From Bacteroidales bacterium (GTDB lineage: Bacteria; Bacteroidota; Bacteroidia; Bacteroidales; F082): a stretch of 29,202 bases of DNA. This document shows, in pieces, positions 1 to 5,807 of the stretch. Under the pieces are notes generated by a model. That model was not told where the DNA came from. It made no database searches and worked only from the letters and a program-made list of their open reading frames with translations. Location of the stretch: assembly GCA_017651645.1 (NCBI GenBank), contig JAGCCO010000031.1, positions 1 through 29,202 of the forward strand. Direction: 5' to 3'. Within the stretch, counting starts at the first letter, position 1. Each line of letters starts with the position of its first letter. The position numbers and the translations under genes are program-made.

Positions 1-1
1 A

Positions 2-376
2 GTTTGTCCGAATGGAGGTTGTATTGTGTGTTCCAATAGGTCCAAAACGACTGGTTATACGGACTATTGCATATTTAGAATCACGCCTGAAGATTTCTTG
101 AATGTTGAGGAGGCGCATTCGCATGGGTTTGCGGTAGCCACAGCCTATCCCAATCCAGGGAAGGATGTGCTGAACATCAGAACGGGATTGCAGGATGCTT
201 GGGTGGAGGTGTATGATGTGAATGGGAGGCTGGTGCATAGACAGGATATTACGGAGAATGTGACGGGGATTGATGCTGAAGGATGGGCTGCGGGGACATA
301 TATCTGGAAGGTGGTTGTCGGCCCTTCGACAGGCTCAGTGACCAAAGCGGAAACGGGGAAATGGATTAAGGAATAG
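2..376 (+). CDS. T9SS type A sorting domain protein, C-terminal fragment (5' end outside window)
   Basis: The reading frame is open from base 2 to the TAA-free edge and ends at 374-376, so this is the 3' end of a longer gene. A GTG at 26 is not needed as a start. The last ~80 residues form a Por-type C-terminal sorting domain: a YPNPG motif, a beta-rich core (VEVYDVNGRLVH), an AAGTYIWKV strand and the basic end KWIKE. In this family the tail directs export through the type IX secretion system across the outer membrane and is then removed or used for surface attachment. The short visible upstream part has two Cys in a CPNGGC context but no recognisable domain, so the function of the mature protein cannot be stated. 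It is followed by repeats and a small lipoprotein gene on the same strand. Confidence 0.85.
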   Translation, partial: VCPNGGCIVCSNRSKTTGYTDYCIFRITPEDFLNVEEAHSHGFAVATAYPNPGKDVLNIRTGLQDAWVEVYDVNGRLVHRQDITENVTGIDAEGWAAGTYIWKVVVGPSTGSVTKAETGKWIKE

Positions 377-392
377 ATTTTTTTCGTTATTT

Positions 393-416
393 GTACTAAC
401 GTGCTTACGTGCTAAC
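393..416 (+). repeat. three tandem 8-bp units (consensus GTGCTAAC)
   Basis: GTACTAAC, GTGCTTAC and GTGCTAAC follow one another directly in the gap between the T9SS gene and the lipoprotein gene. Each unit differs from the consensus by at most one base. It lies just before the C-rich hairpin repeat, and the two may form one composite intergenic repeat. Confidence 0.7.
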
Positions 417-419
417 GAC

Positions 420-456
420 GGACTCCCCCTGACCCCCTCTCAGAGGGGGAAGGGAC
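420..456 (+). repeat. dispersed C-rich hairpin repeat, copy 1
   Basis: A GACTCCCCCTGACCCCCTC core is followed by a hairpin: CCCCCTC (433-439), loop TCA, GAGGGGG (443-449), then AAGGGACT. Closely related sequence recurs at 4281-4327 and, with extra hairpins, at 2498-2580. Three copies in 4 kb indicate a dispersed repeat family rather than a gene-specific terminator. No T-run follows the stem. Confidence 0.7.
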
Positions 457-475
457 TAATAAGACTAATAGAACA

Positions 476-709
476 ATGAGAGCGATAAGGATTATTATTT
501 TGGTTGCGGGGATGCTGCTGGCGGGATGCCAGGACAGGAAAGCTGATGAGGCCCGGCATGAAGTGGCTGGAAGCGAGGAAGGCTATCGGCCGTTTGATGA
601 AGGAGAGGCTTATGAATGGGAGATGAAACGGGAGTTGAAGGAGGAGGATTCGGTGCGGCTTATGAGGATGATGAGACGGCTGATGGACGAAGGGCCGATG
701 TATTATTGA
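476..709 (+). CDS. small putative lipoprotein
   Basis: This is a 77-aa protein starting at ATG 476. The N-terminus has basic residues (MRAIR), a hydrophobic stretch (IIILVAGMLL) and a lipobox LLAGC, with Cys18 as the predicted lipidated residue. This is a typical signal peptidase II substrate. The mature part (~60 aa) is very charged, rich in Glu, Arg and Met, predicted helical, and ends in MYY. It matches no family I recognise. It follows the T9SS gene on the same strand after 99 bp of repeats, and no exact TAnnTTTG box was seen in that gap. A + strand terminator-like hairpin lies at 1081-1099, so the transcript could run that far. The lipobox makes a real gene likely, but the length is small and the product is unknown. 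Confidence 0.6.
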   Translation: MRAIRIIILVAGMLLAGCQDRKADEARHEVAGSEEGYRPFDEGEAYEWEMKRELKEEDSVRLMRMMRRLMDEGPMYY

Positions 710-795
710 GCTATACAGCCCTGCTTGGACTGGGTGACGGCAAGGGAAGGATTGTCTGTCGGCTTGGAGAGCGGGGCTGTTTTCTTTTTGGTCGC

Positions 796-1029
796 CTACC
801 TGGTGATGTTGTGCATGGTACGGATTTCGTACTCGGCACGGTCAACGCCGGCGCTTTGCGCCGCGTGGTTGACGACATCGACGAGGTAGGCGAAATCCTT
901 GGGGTTGATTGTAGCTGAGATAGTAAGGCCTGAAACGCCGAGGTAGCCGACTTTGGCGGCTACGATGGCGGGGCGGATGGCGCGGTAGGCGGGGATGGTC
1001 TTTGTTTCTATTAGGACTGTGGATTTCAT
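796..1029 (-). CDS. hypothetical protein, 77 aa, last gene of the - strand accessory module
   Basis: The start is ATG at 1029-1027 and the stop is at 796-798. The sequence has ordinary protein composition, with alternating hydrophobic stretches (IRPAIVAAKVGYLGVSGL) and a C-terminal amphipathic segment (FAYLVDVVNHAAQSAGVD). The opposite-strand frame over the same DNA (616-918) is Gly/Asp/Arg-biased and looks like a shadow. The gene lies 38 bp downstream of the DUF3987 gene, and the gap between them is filled by a palindromic repeat. No Shine-Dalgarno sequence is visible, which is common in Bacteroidota. I do not recognise a family. Co-orientation with the upstream module is the main support, so this is a tentative call. 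Confidence 0.45.
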   Translation of the reverse strand: MKSTVLIETKTIPAYRAIRPAIVAAKVGYLGVSGLTISATINPKDFAYLVDVVNHAAQSAGVDRAEYEIRTMHNITR

Positions 1030-1047
1030 AGTGCATGTGGTGTATGC

Positions 1048-1099
1048 CCAGGGGTTGACACCCCTGGTTAATGTCGTTTCGCCCCTACGGGGCTTTTTT
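1048..1099 (-). repeat. bimodular palindromic repeat (two hairpins) overlapping a stop codon
   Basis: The first hairpin is CCAGGGGT (1048-1055), loop TGAC, ACCCCTGG (1060-1067), a perfect 8-bp stem. The second is GCCCC (1081-1085), loop TAC, GGGGC (1089-1093), followed by six T. The 13 bases between them include the TAA stop of the DUF3987 gene at 1068-1070. From its layout it appears to be a dispersed REP-like element, although only one copy occurs in this window. Confidence 0.65.
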
Positions 1100-2972
1100 G
1101 GTATTGATCGAGGGCGGGATGGGTGAGTTGGCCGGATTTGCAGAACTCGGCGATGTAACGCTCGGCGGTCTTGGTGGAGAAGTTGAGCATACGGGCAACG
1201 GAGAGATAGGCAGAGCGGTTGAAGGTCGCCGGAAGGGCTTCGAAGAAGCTCTGACGGGTGGCGGCGGCGAGCTGTTTTCCGCCTTTGAGAGATGACAGCC
1301 TTTCGATTTTGCGGGGCAAGGACTGATAGACGGATGCGGTGTGCATGAGCAGCACCCTCACCATGGTGAGGGCGGCGAGGAAGTCGTCATCGGCACAGAC
1401 GAGTTTGTCGGCAATGGCCTTGCGGGATGCAGGCTTGTCGTCAAACAGCCTGAGGACGGTGAGTATCATGGCGAATCGAAAGAGGATGAGGCCGAGGCGA
1501 CGGACGGAAGCGATGATGTCGTCGCCATAGAGGGCGGCATATTCGCGCTGGGTGGTGTCGAAAAAGGTGTTGAAGCGTTCCTGCTGGGCGCGGCTGAGGG
1601 TGAACTGGATGCGTTTTTTGGAGAAGACTTTGTAGAAAGCGTGGAAATCGAGAGCGATCCGCTTGAACTGCTCATCGGCGGTGGTGCCATCGGAGAAGGC
1701 GAACATATCATGCCAGACCAACTCGGTGGGCATGGCGTAGAAGACGAAACGGCTGAAAAGCCCGTTTTCGGCATCGGGAATGAGGTGGAGAATCTGTTGG
1801 GGTGTGCCCGAGAGCACGGCAGAGAATTTGGGTTTCAGGATCTCAACGTATTCATGGTCTTTCTTACGGAGGTAGGAGATGGTCTCGTGGTGGAAGGCCT
1901 TACGGAAGCCGTCGGAGTAGTTGCCGAGGTCGGAATTGAAGGCGTTGGCCAGGGTGTCGCCTTCTGTCTCGAACAGAAGGCCGACACCATTGTTTTCGGA
2001 GAGGGTTTGATAGACGACCGTGGCGGTGCTGTTGGCTGGGACGAAGAGGGTGAGAAAAGGCGGCTCCTGAGGCTGCACGGCGAGGGCGTTCTTACGGCTG
2101 ACGACGAAAGCGGCCTGTGCCTCCTTGAACTTCTTCATCTGCTTTCTGTATTTCTCGCGCAGATCCTTGTGTATCGGCTCGACCAGATGGCGGCAGAGCG
2201 AGAGCCTACCTTTTCCCGCCGAGGCCCTGGCGGTGACGAAGAGGAAGAGATTGGCGAAGACCTCGCGGCGGTCGTACACGCCGAAGACATTGGGCATACA
2301 GGCGGAAAAGACGGTGAGGGAACCGAGGATGAGCAAATCGGCATCGACATCGGAAACGGAGTCGGTGACGATGCGCTGCATGAGGGATGGTAGGCTGGAA
2401 CGGATGGACTGGGAGAAGGTGGGGAGGGTTTCCTCAGGTTCCTCAACTTCCTCAGTTGAGGATGGTGAGGACTTGGGGGTGTGGCCATACACCTCCTCAC
2501 CCCGACCCTCTCCTCCAGAGGAGAGGGAGATGACTCCCCCGCCGCGAAGCGGCACCCCCTCAGGAAGGGGGACGGACTCCCCTAGCCTGCGGCCACTGGG
2601 CGCTGGGAGATTGATTCCGTGGGATTTGGCGAGGTGGAAGAGGGTGGCGATGGTGATTTGACGGCTGCCGTCGCGGAGGCAGGCGGAATACTGCTTGTCG
2701 GCTTCGCGGGTGCTGTAGTCGGCATTGAAACGGCTGATGCGGTGAAACAAGGGACGGCCAGCCTCGCCAAACTCGGAAACGAGGGCGAAAGCGATGGCCA
2801 ACCAGTCGGCATAGATGACGGTAATGTCGATGGCGGAGGCTTCGATGGCCTCAATGACAGACAGGACGGCATCGTAGCATGAAGAGCCGCCCAAGGCCTT
2901 GGAGGAAGGATTGTCGTGCTCCTCCAAGGCGGGCGACTGCCATTCATCAGGATTGAAAACGTCAGTTTTCAT
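1068..2972 (-). CDS. PriCT-2/DUF3987 domain ATPase (primase-helicase-like mobile-element replication protein)
   Basis: 634 aa. Residues ~25-125 resemble a primase C-terminal PriCT-2 domain (ADWLAIAFAL; LAKSHGINLP). Residues ~185-470 are DUF3987, with a Walker A-like TARASAGKGR (247-256) and an acidic Walker B-like GLLFETEGD (331-339). Later motifs are AFHHETISYLRKK and SGTPQQILHLIP. A C-terminal segment near 575-620 looks winged-helix (SVARMLNFSTKTAERYIAEF). DUF3987 proteins in Bacteroidota elements commonly pair with BT4734-type primases, giving a primase plus ATPase for element replication; that role is inferred. The start ATG overlaps the upstream stop as ATGA, implying translational coupling. 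Residues 131-159 are encoded by a palindromic dispersed repeat and form a Gly/Pro-rich linker. The last ten residues are encoded by another repeat. The frame is intact. Confidence 0.8.
   Translation of the reverse strand: MKTDVFNPDEWQSPALEEHDNPSSKALGGSSCYDAVLSVIEAIEASAIDITVIYADWLAIAFALVSEFGEAGRPLFHRISRFNADYSTREADKQYSACLRDGSRQITIATLFHLAKSHGINLPAPSGRRLGESVPLPEGVPLRGGGVISLSSGGEGRGEEVYGHTPKSSPSSTEEVEEPEETLPTFSQSIRSSLPSLMQRIVTDSVSDVDADLLILGSLTVFSACMPNVFGVYDRREVFANLFLFVTARASAGKGRLSLCRHLVEPIHKDLREKYRKQMKKFKEAQAAFVVSRKNALAVQPQEPPFLTLFVPANSTATVVYQTLSENNGVGLLFETEGDTLANAFNSDLGNYSDGFRKAFHHETISYLRKKDHEYVEILKPKFSAVLSGTPQQILHLIPDAENGLFSRFVFYAMPTELVWHDMFAFSDGTTADEQFKRIALDFHAFYKVFSKKRIQFTLSRAQQERFNTFFDTTQREYAALYGDDIIASVRRLGLILFRFAMILTVLRLFDDKPASRKAIADKLVCADDDFLAALTMVRVLLMHTASVYQSLPRKIERLSSLKGGKQLAAATRQSFFEALPATFNRSAYLSVARMLNFSTKTAERYIAEFCKSGQLTHPALDQYQKSPVGAKRH
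1081..1099 (+). terminator. terminator-like hairpin, + strand
   Basis: A GCCCC-TAC-GGGGC stem-loop is followed by TTTTTT on the + strand. It could stop transcription entering from the lipoprotein side. On the - strand the same bases encode the last residues of the DUF3987 protein, so it is not a terminator for that operon. Confidence 0.45.
2498..2580 (-). repeat. triple-hairpin dispersed repeat embedded in the DUF3987 coding sequence
   Basis: Three consecutive perfect hairpins occur. They are CCCTCTCCT/AGGAGAGGG (2506-2514 with 2519-2527), GCCGC/GCGGC (2541-2545 with 2549-2553) and CCCCCT/AGGGGG (2555-2560 with 2566-2571). The flanks share GACTCCCC with copies 1 and 3. The DNA is translated without a stop as residues 131-159 of the DUF3987 protein, between its PriCT-2 and ATPase parts. 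Confidence 0.75.
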
Positions 2973-3631
2973 AACAAGGAAGGGCTGAGGTAGGCCTCGG
3001 GGTCGTAAGGGAGGAAACAGGCACGGGAGAGATTGCGGCAGTGCTTGTCCACCTCAACATTGTAATGGTTGAACACATAGTTGTAAAGGCTGGCGAAGAA
3101 GCGCACCTGATAGTCGCCGAAGGACTCGCCGTCGTTGCCATAGCGCAGGAAAGAGTCTGTAAAGGAGATGACCCATTTGAGGCCGTCGCCGGAGGGGCTG
3201 CGAAACAACAACAGGGTATCGAAATAAGGATCCTGCTTCAACTGGTCGAAGATGGCCTCAACATCCTTCAGATGGTCGAAGTCGAGACAGATGAGGCCTG
3301 AATGCTGGATGATTGCTTTGTCGGCACGATGCGAGAAGATGCCGGAGAAGGTGCAATAGTCGAACTTGTCGGCCTTGTACTGGCGACGGTACCGCTCATC
3401 TTTGATGCCACGGTACTCATGGGTGCGGTCCTTGGCATAGTCGCTAATGATGTAATTATAGACATCGATGAGGTTGACGACTTGATAGGGCTGTTTGTTG
3501 GTGATGGGTCGCCTGAAGATGGAGAAACAAGGCACCTTGGCGAGGTTGCAGGTAGGCGACGGTTTGACGGCGTAGTTGTTTGGTGTACCCCAGAAATACA
3601 TCACGGGGGTGTTGGAGAAATCGTTATTCAT
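2969..3631 (-). CDS. BT4734/VirE-N family primase-like protein
   Basis: 220 aa from ATG 3631-3629. The frame is open to 3739, but those 36 upstream codons overlap the HTH gene and are poor protein sequence. The ATG at 3631 forms an ATGA overlap with the upstream stop, which decides the start. Residues 106-155 carry the family signature: an acidic pair LDFDH (Asp117, Asp119), then FRSPSGDGLKW (143-153), and a C-terminal RACFLPYDPEAY. In BT4734-like proteins the paired Asp and the SPSG.G strand are considered the palm/metal-binding core of an archaeo-eukaryotic primase-type fold. These proteins are often fused to PriCT-2/DUF3987; here that partner is the next gene, joined by another ATGA overlap. 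The likely role is priming or replication of the element. The family call is good, while enzymatic activity is inferred. Confidence 0.78.
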   Translation of the reverse strand: MNNDFSNTPVMYFWGTPNNYAVKPSPTCNLAKVPCFSIFRRPITNKQPYQVVNLIDVYNYIISDYAKDRTHEYRGIKDERYRRQYKADKFDYCTFSGIFSHRADKAIIQHSGLICLDFDHLKDVEAIFDQLKQDPYFDTLLLFRSPSGDGLKWVISFTDSFLRYGNDGESFGDYQVRFFASLYNYVFNHYNVEVDKHCRNLSRACFLPYDPEAYLSPSLL

Positions 3632-3837
3632 GATTGAGGGCTTTTGTAGTGTGAGTAAAGGAACTGCTCGATGTCCTGACGGAGGAAATAGGTCTTGTTC
3701 TTGATGCGGCTGCAGGGGATGGGGCCTTCGGCGCACCATTCCTTCAGGGTGTTCTTGGTGAGGTGGAGCATGTTCAGAAGGTCGGTGACCTCAATCCAAT
3801 CGTAAAGGACGGGGCAGGTTTCGGCGGGTTCATTCAT
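3628..3837 (-). CDS. excisionase-like helix-turn-helix protein
   Basis: 69 aa from ATG 3837-3835. A TTG two codons upstream (3843) is possible but is only 2 nt from the AGGAGG, whereas the ATG has 8-nt spacing. The layout is that of the MerR/Xis-type winged helix used by Bacteroidota excisionases: WIEVTDLLNMLHLTKNTLKEWCAEG (helix-turn-helix), then a basic wing (CSRIKNKTYFLRQDIEQFL). Such proteins bind and bend DNA at element ends or act as regulators. The start overlaps the 3' end of the upstream HTH gene and the stop overlaps the BT4734 gene, so three genes are translationally linked. The integrase partner expected for a true excisionase is missing from the window, so a purely regulatory role is possible. 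Confidence 0.75.
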   Translation of the reverse strand: MNEPAETCPVLYDWIEVTDLLNMLHLTKNTLKEWCAEGPIPCSRIKNKTYFLRQDIEQFLYSHYKSPQS

Positions 3838-4207
3838 CGTCAAGTCCTCCTATGACCATTTGGTTGCGTTTGGCGAGGATTTGAGCGTCGTGTAGGGCGT
3901 TGCGTTCCTGGCGCGACATGTGGCGGCTGGAAGCAATCCAAGCGTCGATTTCGGATTTCTTGAACTTCACGCGGCGGGTGTCGGGGTCTTTGTAGAAGGG
4001 GAAATAGCCGAGGCGTTTCCATCGGCGCACGGTCTGCTGTGAGGGGTGGTCGGGATGGTAGGCGCACAGCTCCTCAACGGTGAGGAAGGCATCCTTGCAG
4101 GAGTCTTTGTCGCGGATGTCGTTGCAGATGGACTTGATTTCCGCGATGCCGTCGAGGATGTTGGCGACGGCTTGGGGCAATTGTTCAAAGGTGATGGTGT
4201 CTAACAT
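3830..4207 (-). CDS. helix-turn-helix domain protein (MerR/excisionase family)
   Basis: 125 aa. The N-terminal ~35 residues form a helical, probably coiled, segment (LPQAVANILDGIAEIKSICNDI). Residues ~41-95 are a HTH_17-type winged helix: FLTVEELCAYHP, then QQTVRRWKRLGYFPFYKDP, then RRVKFKKSEIDAWI. The C-terminus is charged. This layout is usual for the regulatory HTH proteins at the start of Bacteroidota mobilizable-element operons. It is the first gene of the HTH-HTH-primase-DUF3987 cluster, and its 3' end overlaps the next start. The gap upstream (4208-4417) carries repeats and no clear TAnnTTTG on the - strand. The family is confident; the target DNA site is unknown. Confidence 0.78.
   Translation of the reverse strand: MLDTITFEQLPQAVANILDGIAEIKSICNDIRDKDSCKDAFLTVEELCAYHPDHPSQQTVRRWKRLGYFPFYKDPDTRRVKFKKSEIDAWIASSRHMSRQERNALHDAQILAKRNQMVIGGLDDE
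3846..3851 (-). promoter_or_regulatory. Shine-Dalgarno AGGAGG for the excisionase-like gene
   Basis: On the - strand AGGAGG is followed by 8 nt and ATG (3837-3835). Strong Shine-Dalgarno sequences are uncommon in Bacteroidota. This one selects ATG 3837 over the TTG at 3843 and lies inside the upstream coding sequence. Confidence 0.7.
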
Positions 4208-4244
4208 ATTAATTAGGTTTTAGGCGTGGGCGATCCTCCATTTT

Positions 4245-4273
4245 GACACGGGACTGCGGGACACGGGATGCGG
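4245..4273 (-). repeat. tandem direct repeat, two units of 14-15 bp
   Basis: GACACGGGACTGCGG (4245-4259) is followed directly by GACACGGGATGCGG (4260-4273), the same unit with one base deleted. It lies just upstream of the HTH gene on the - strand, so it may be a regulator site or simply part of the adjacent dispersed repeat. Confidence 0.6.
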
Positions 4274-4280
4274 GACGGAA

Positions 4281-4334
4281 TCCCCCGGCCGAACTCTCCC
4301 TGACCCCCTCAAGAGGGGGAATGGGCACTCCTAT
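4281..4334 (+). repeat. dispersed C-rich hairpin repeat, copy 3
   Basis: CCCTGACCCCCTC (ending 4310), AA, GAGGGGG (4313-4319) then AATGGGCACTCC. It shares CCCTGACCCCCTC and the GAGGGGGAA arm with the copy at 420-456. It fills most of the 4208-4417 intergenic gap, which otherwise holds only the tandem repeat and a small palindrome. Confidence 0.7.
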
Positions 4335-4400
4335 TTGAAAAGAGGAAGGTCCACGGCGGTTAAATCGTGGGCAAAGATGGGGCGCTATGGACGATTGTGG

Positions 4401-4420
4401 ACTATAGTACGACTGTACTA
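4401..4420 (-). other. small palindromic cluster at the 3' end of the 325-aa gene
   Basis: ACTATAGT (4401-4408) overlaps TAGTAC-GACT-GTACTA (4405-4410 with 4415-4420). The second hairpin covers the TAG stop codon (4418-4420) of the 325-aa gene. No T-run follows on the - strand, so an operator or weak RNA structure is as likely as a terminator. Confidence 0.35.
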
Positions 4421-5395
4421 CAGTTCGGAAAAGTCGATTTCATAGTCGTCGGAGTGCTTGCCAGTGGTCTTGTCGGACAGGGCATCGCCCTTGGTGTAGT
4501 AGTCGTTGGCACGTCTGTAGAGGTCTTTGAACACCTGCATGAAGTTGCCGGAACGCTTGGCGGATGACAACAAATTGCTGACGGTGCTGCCGAGGGGCTT
4601 GTTGAGATAGGCGCAGAGGTCGGAGATGAATTCGTCGCAGTTGGAGACCAGGAAACCGTCGCAGGTCTCGAAGATGTGAAGCTCGTAGATGATGCGCATG
4701 AGCTTGATGAAGGTGGTGGCTTGATGCTCGGCGATACGATAGGGGCTGCGCGGGGCATGGGCATCGGGGCGTTGGCGCACCTGCTCGATGGCCAAGGAAA
4801 GGATCTCGTCCCATTCGCCATATTCCTCGATGACGGTGGCACGAAGCACTGTCAGAACCATGATGGCCTCGTCTTTGGCGAGTTCCATCGCCTTGGCCAT
4901 CAGATGGGATATCCTGACGTATTGCCTGGCATCGTCGAGAGGGCTGCCAGTGCTGAACTTTTTTGCCTTGGGCTGGAAGGAAACAGAGCTGGAGAGGATG
5001 GGCGACAAGGAGGAAACGGAGATGAGTATGGGCCGGAAATACCCGGGACATTGGTCGTTGAGCAAGGCGAAGAGGTTGGCGAGGTAACGGGAGAGGTGCC
5101 TGGCTTGTTCGTGAAAGGAGAGGAGATAGTAAACGAAGGCATAGGTGAGCAAGGATTCTTGCGGGATGCCGCCCGCCATCTTAGGGAAGGAGGCGCTGCG
5201 GGCGGTGTGGATGTCGGGGGCATCGAGTATCTCGATACAGAGAGGATATGCCCTGTTGAAGGCGGCGAGGATCTGTTTGTCGGATAGGTCGGTGTTTTTC
5301 TTTAGGCAGCTGTAGAGGATTTGGTTAGGGAGGTTCTCGGAGAGAAAACCGTCGAGGGACTTCCTCGGTCTGAAATAGAATCGTGATGGTGTCAT
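4418..5395 (-). CDS. unknown accessory-element protein, 325 aa
   Basis: I chose ATG 5395-5393 (MTPSRFYFRPRK); an in-frame GTG at 5416 would add seven residues. The protein is predicted mostly helical and soluble, with no signal peptide or membrane segment. The final ~100 residues (from TFIKLMRIIYELHIF through NFMQVFKDLYRRANDYY) recall the C-terminal domain of RteC-type regulators of Bacteroides conjugative elements: a helix with an ELIYAL-like motif, a middle helix pair and a final F..L...L helix. This resemblance is by eye and weak. It is the first gene of the - strand module, 210 bp upstream of the HTH genes. A phased array of GTGTCAAC sites lies ~120 bp upstream of its start, so it is a candidate ligand or target of that array. 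Function unknown. Confidence 0.65.
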   Translation of the reverse strand: MTPSRFYFRPRKSLDGFLSENLPNQILYSCLKKNTDLSDKQILAAFNRAYPLCIEILDAPDIHTARSASFPKMAGGIPQESLLTYAFVYYLLSFHEQARHLSRYLANLFALLNDQCPGYFRPILISVSSLSPILSSSVSFQPKAKKFSTGSPLDDARQYVRISHLMAKAMELAKDEAIMVLTVLRATVIEEYGEWDEILSLAIEQVRQRPDAHAPRSPYRIAEHQATTFIKLMRIIYELHIFETCDGFLVSNCDEFISDLCAYLNKPLGSTVSNLLSSAKRSGNFMQVFKDLYRRANDYYTKGDALSDKTTGKHSDDYEIDFSEL

Positions 5396-5512
5396 GGCTA
5401 CTCGGTTTAGAGACACGGGAAGGCGGTCTGGTTGGTAATAGCCACAATAATAGGAAAAAACATGGTGGGCGGTTGTGAGCAGATGGGAGGGGAAGGTTAG
5501 AGGAGAGGAGGT

Positions 5513-5595
5513 GTGTCAACGGTGAGCGGTTATTAAGGTTAAAGGTGTCAACGAAGGTTCAAGGAATGGGGGAACGGTTGACACGTGGTTGACAC
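5513..5595. promoter_or_regulatory. phased array of four GTGTCAAC sites (operator or iteron-like)
   Basis: The octamer GTGTCAAC occurs at 5513-5520 and 5545-5552 on the + strand and, inverted (GTTGACAC), at 5577-5584 and 5588-5595. Start-to-start spacing is 32, 32 and 11 bp, close to three, three and one helical turns, so all four sites would face the same side of the DNA. It lies ~118 bp upstream of the first gene of the - strand module. Binding by one of the HTH proteins, or origin iterons for the primase/DUF3987 pair, are the two plausible readings. Confidence 0.55.
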
Positions 5596-5618
5596 GGTAG
5601 GGGGAGTTTGGGGAAAGA

Positions 5619-5657
5619 AAAATCCCTAACTTACTGATTTACAGGGTTAGGGATTTT
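5619..5657. terminator. strong hairpin, bidirectional terminator-like
   Basis: AAAATCCCTAAC (5619-5630) and GTTAGGGATTTT (5646-5657) form a perfect 12-bp stem with a 15-nt loop. A-rich and T-rich arms on the two sides make it terminator-like in both directions. No intact gene ends here, so it may be what is left of a deleted neighbour's terminator. Confidence 0.55.
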
Positions 5658-5663
5658 GTTTAG

Positions 5664-5807
5664 GGGTTGCCCAACCAGAACCATCTCTTCCAGCATTGCA
5701 CGACGGGTTCGCCTGAAGAATACTTTACCATCGACGAGACCATTTCGCCCGAGGTGTTGGAGATGATTGTAGAGTTTGTGAAGGACACCCATATCTCAAC
5801 TCCGTGA
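5664..5807 (+). pseudogene. 3' relic of an alpha/beta-hydrolase (prolyl-oligopeptidase-like) gene
   Basis: After an in-frame TAG at 5661-5663 there are 47 sense codons ending in TGA at 5805-5807, with no ATG start. The peptide reads NQNHLFQHC, TTGSPEEYFTIDETISPEV, then LEMIVEFVKD. This is the C-terminal end I associate with Bacteroidota alpha/beta hydrolases, in which the His of NHLFQ is the catalytic histidine and the ISPEVL..I..W/F segment is the last helix. All upstream parts (nucleophile elbow, lid) are missing. A TTG at 5667 could in principle start a 46-aa peptide, but no ribosome-binding site is visible. The gene was probably truncated when the adjacent element was inserted or decayed. 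Confidence 0.6.

Larger units (their letters stand above)
796..5660 (-). mobile_element. remnant or satellite of a Bacteroidota integrative/mobilizable element (approximate limits)
   Basis: The co-oriented set unknown-HTH-Xis-BT4734-DUF3987-(77 aa) is the replication/regulation block typical of Bacteroidota mobilizable elements. No tyrosine recombinase, relaxase or cargo gene is visible, and no convincing pair of att direct repeats was found. The limits given are therefore only the outermost gene on the left and the hairpin on the right. The 3' relic of a host-type hydrolase gene immediately to the right suggests that the surrounding DNA has been deleted or rearranged. Confidence 0.55.

Noticed and set aside
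1341..2393. + strand open frame of 350 codons opposite the DUF3987 gene
   Set aside because: It is Gly/Glu/Val-biased shadow composition, while the - strand frame has clear DUF3987 motifs and operon-style overlaps.
5513..5595. CRISPR-like array
   Set aside because: The units are 8 bp, occur in both orientations with unequal spacers, and no cas genes are present.
796..5660. att direct repeats delimiting the element (AGGGGTTG at 1050-1057 and 5662-5669)
   Set aside because: It is an 8-bp match of low complexity, and the left copy is part of a palindromic repeat. There is no longer shared core or integrase to support it.
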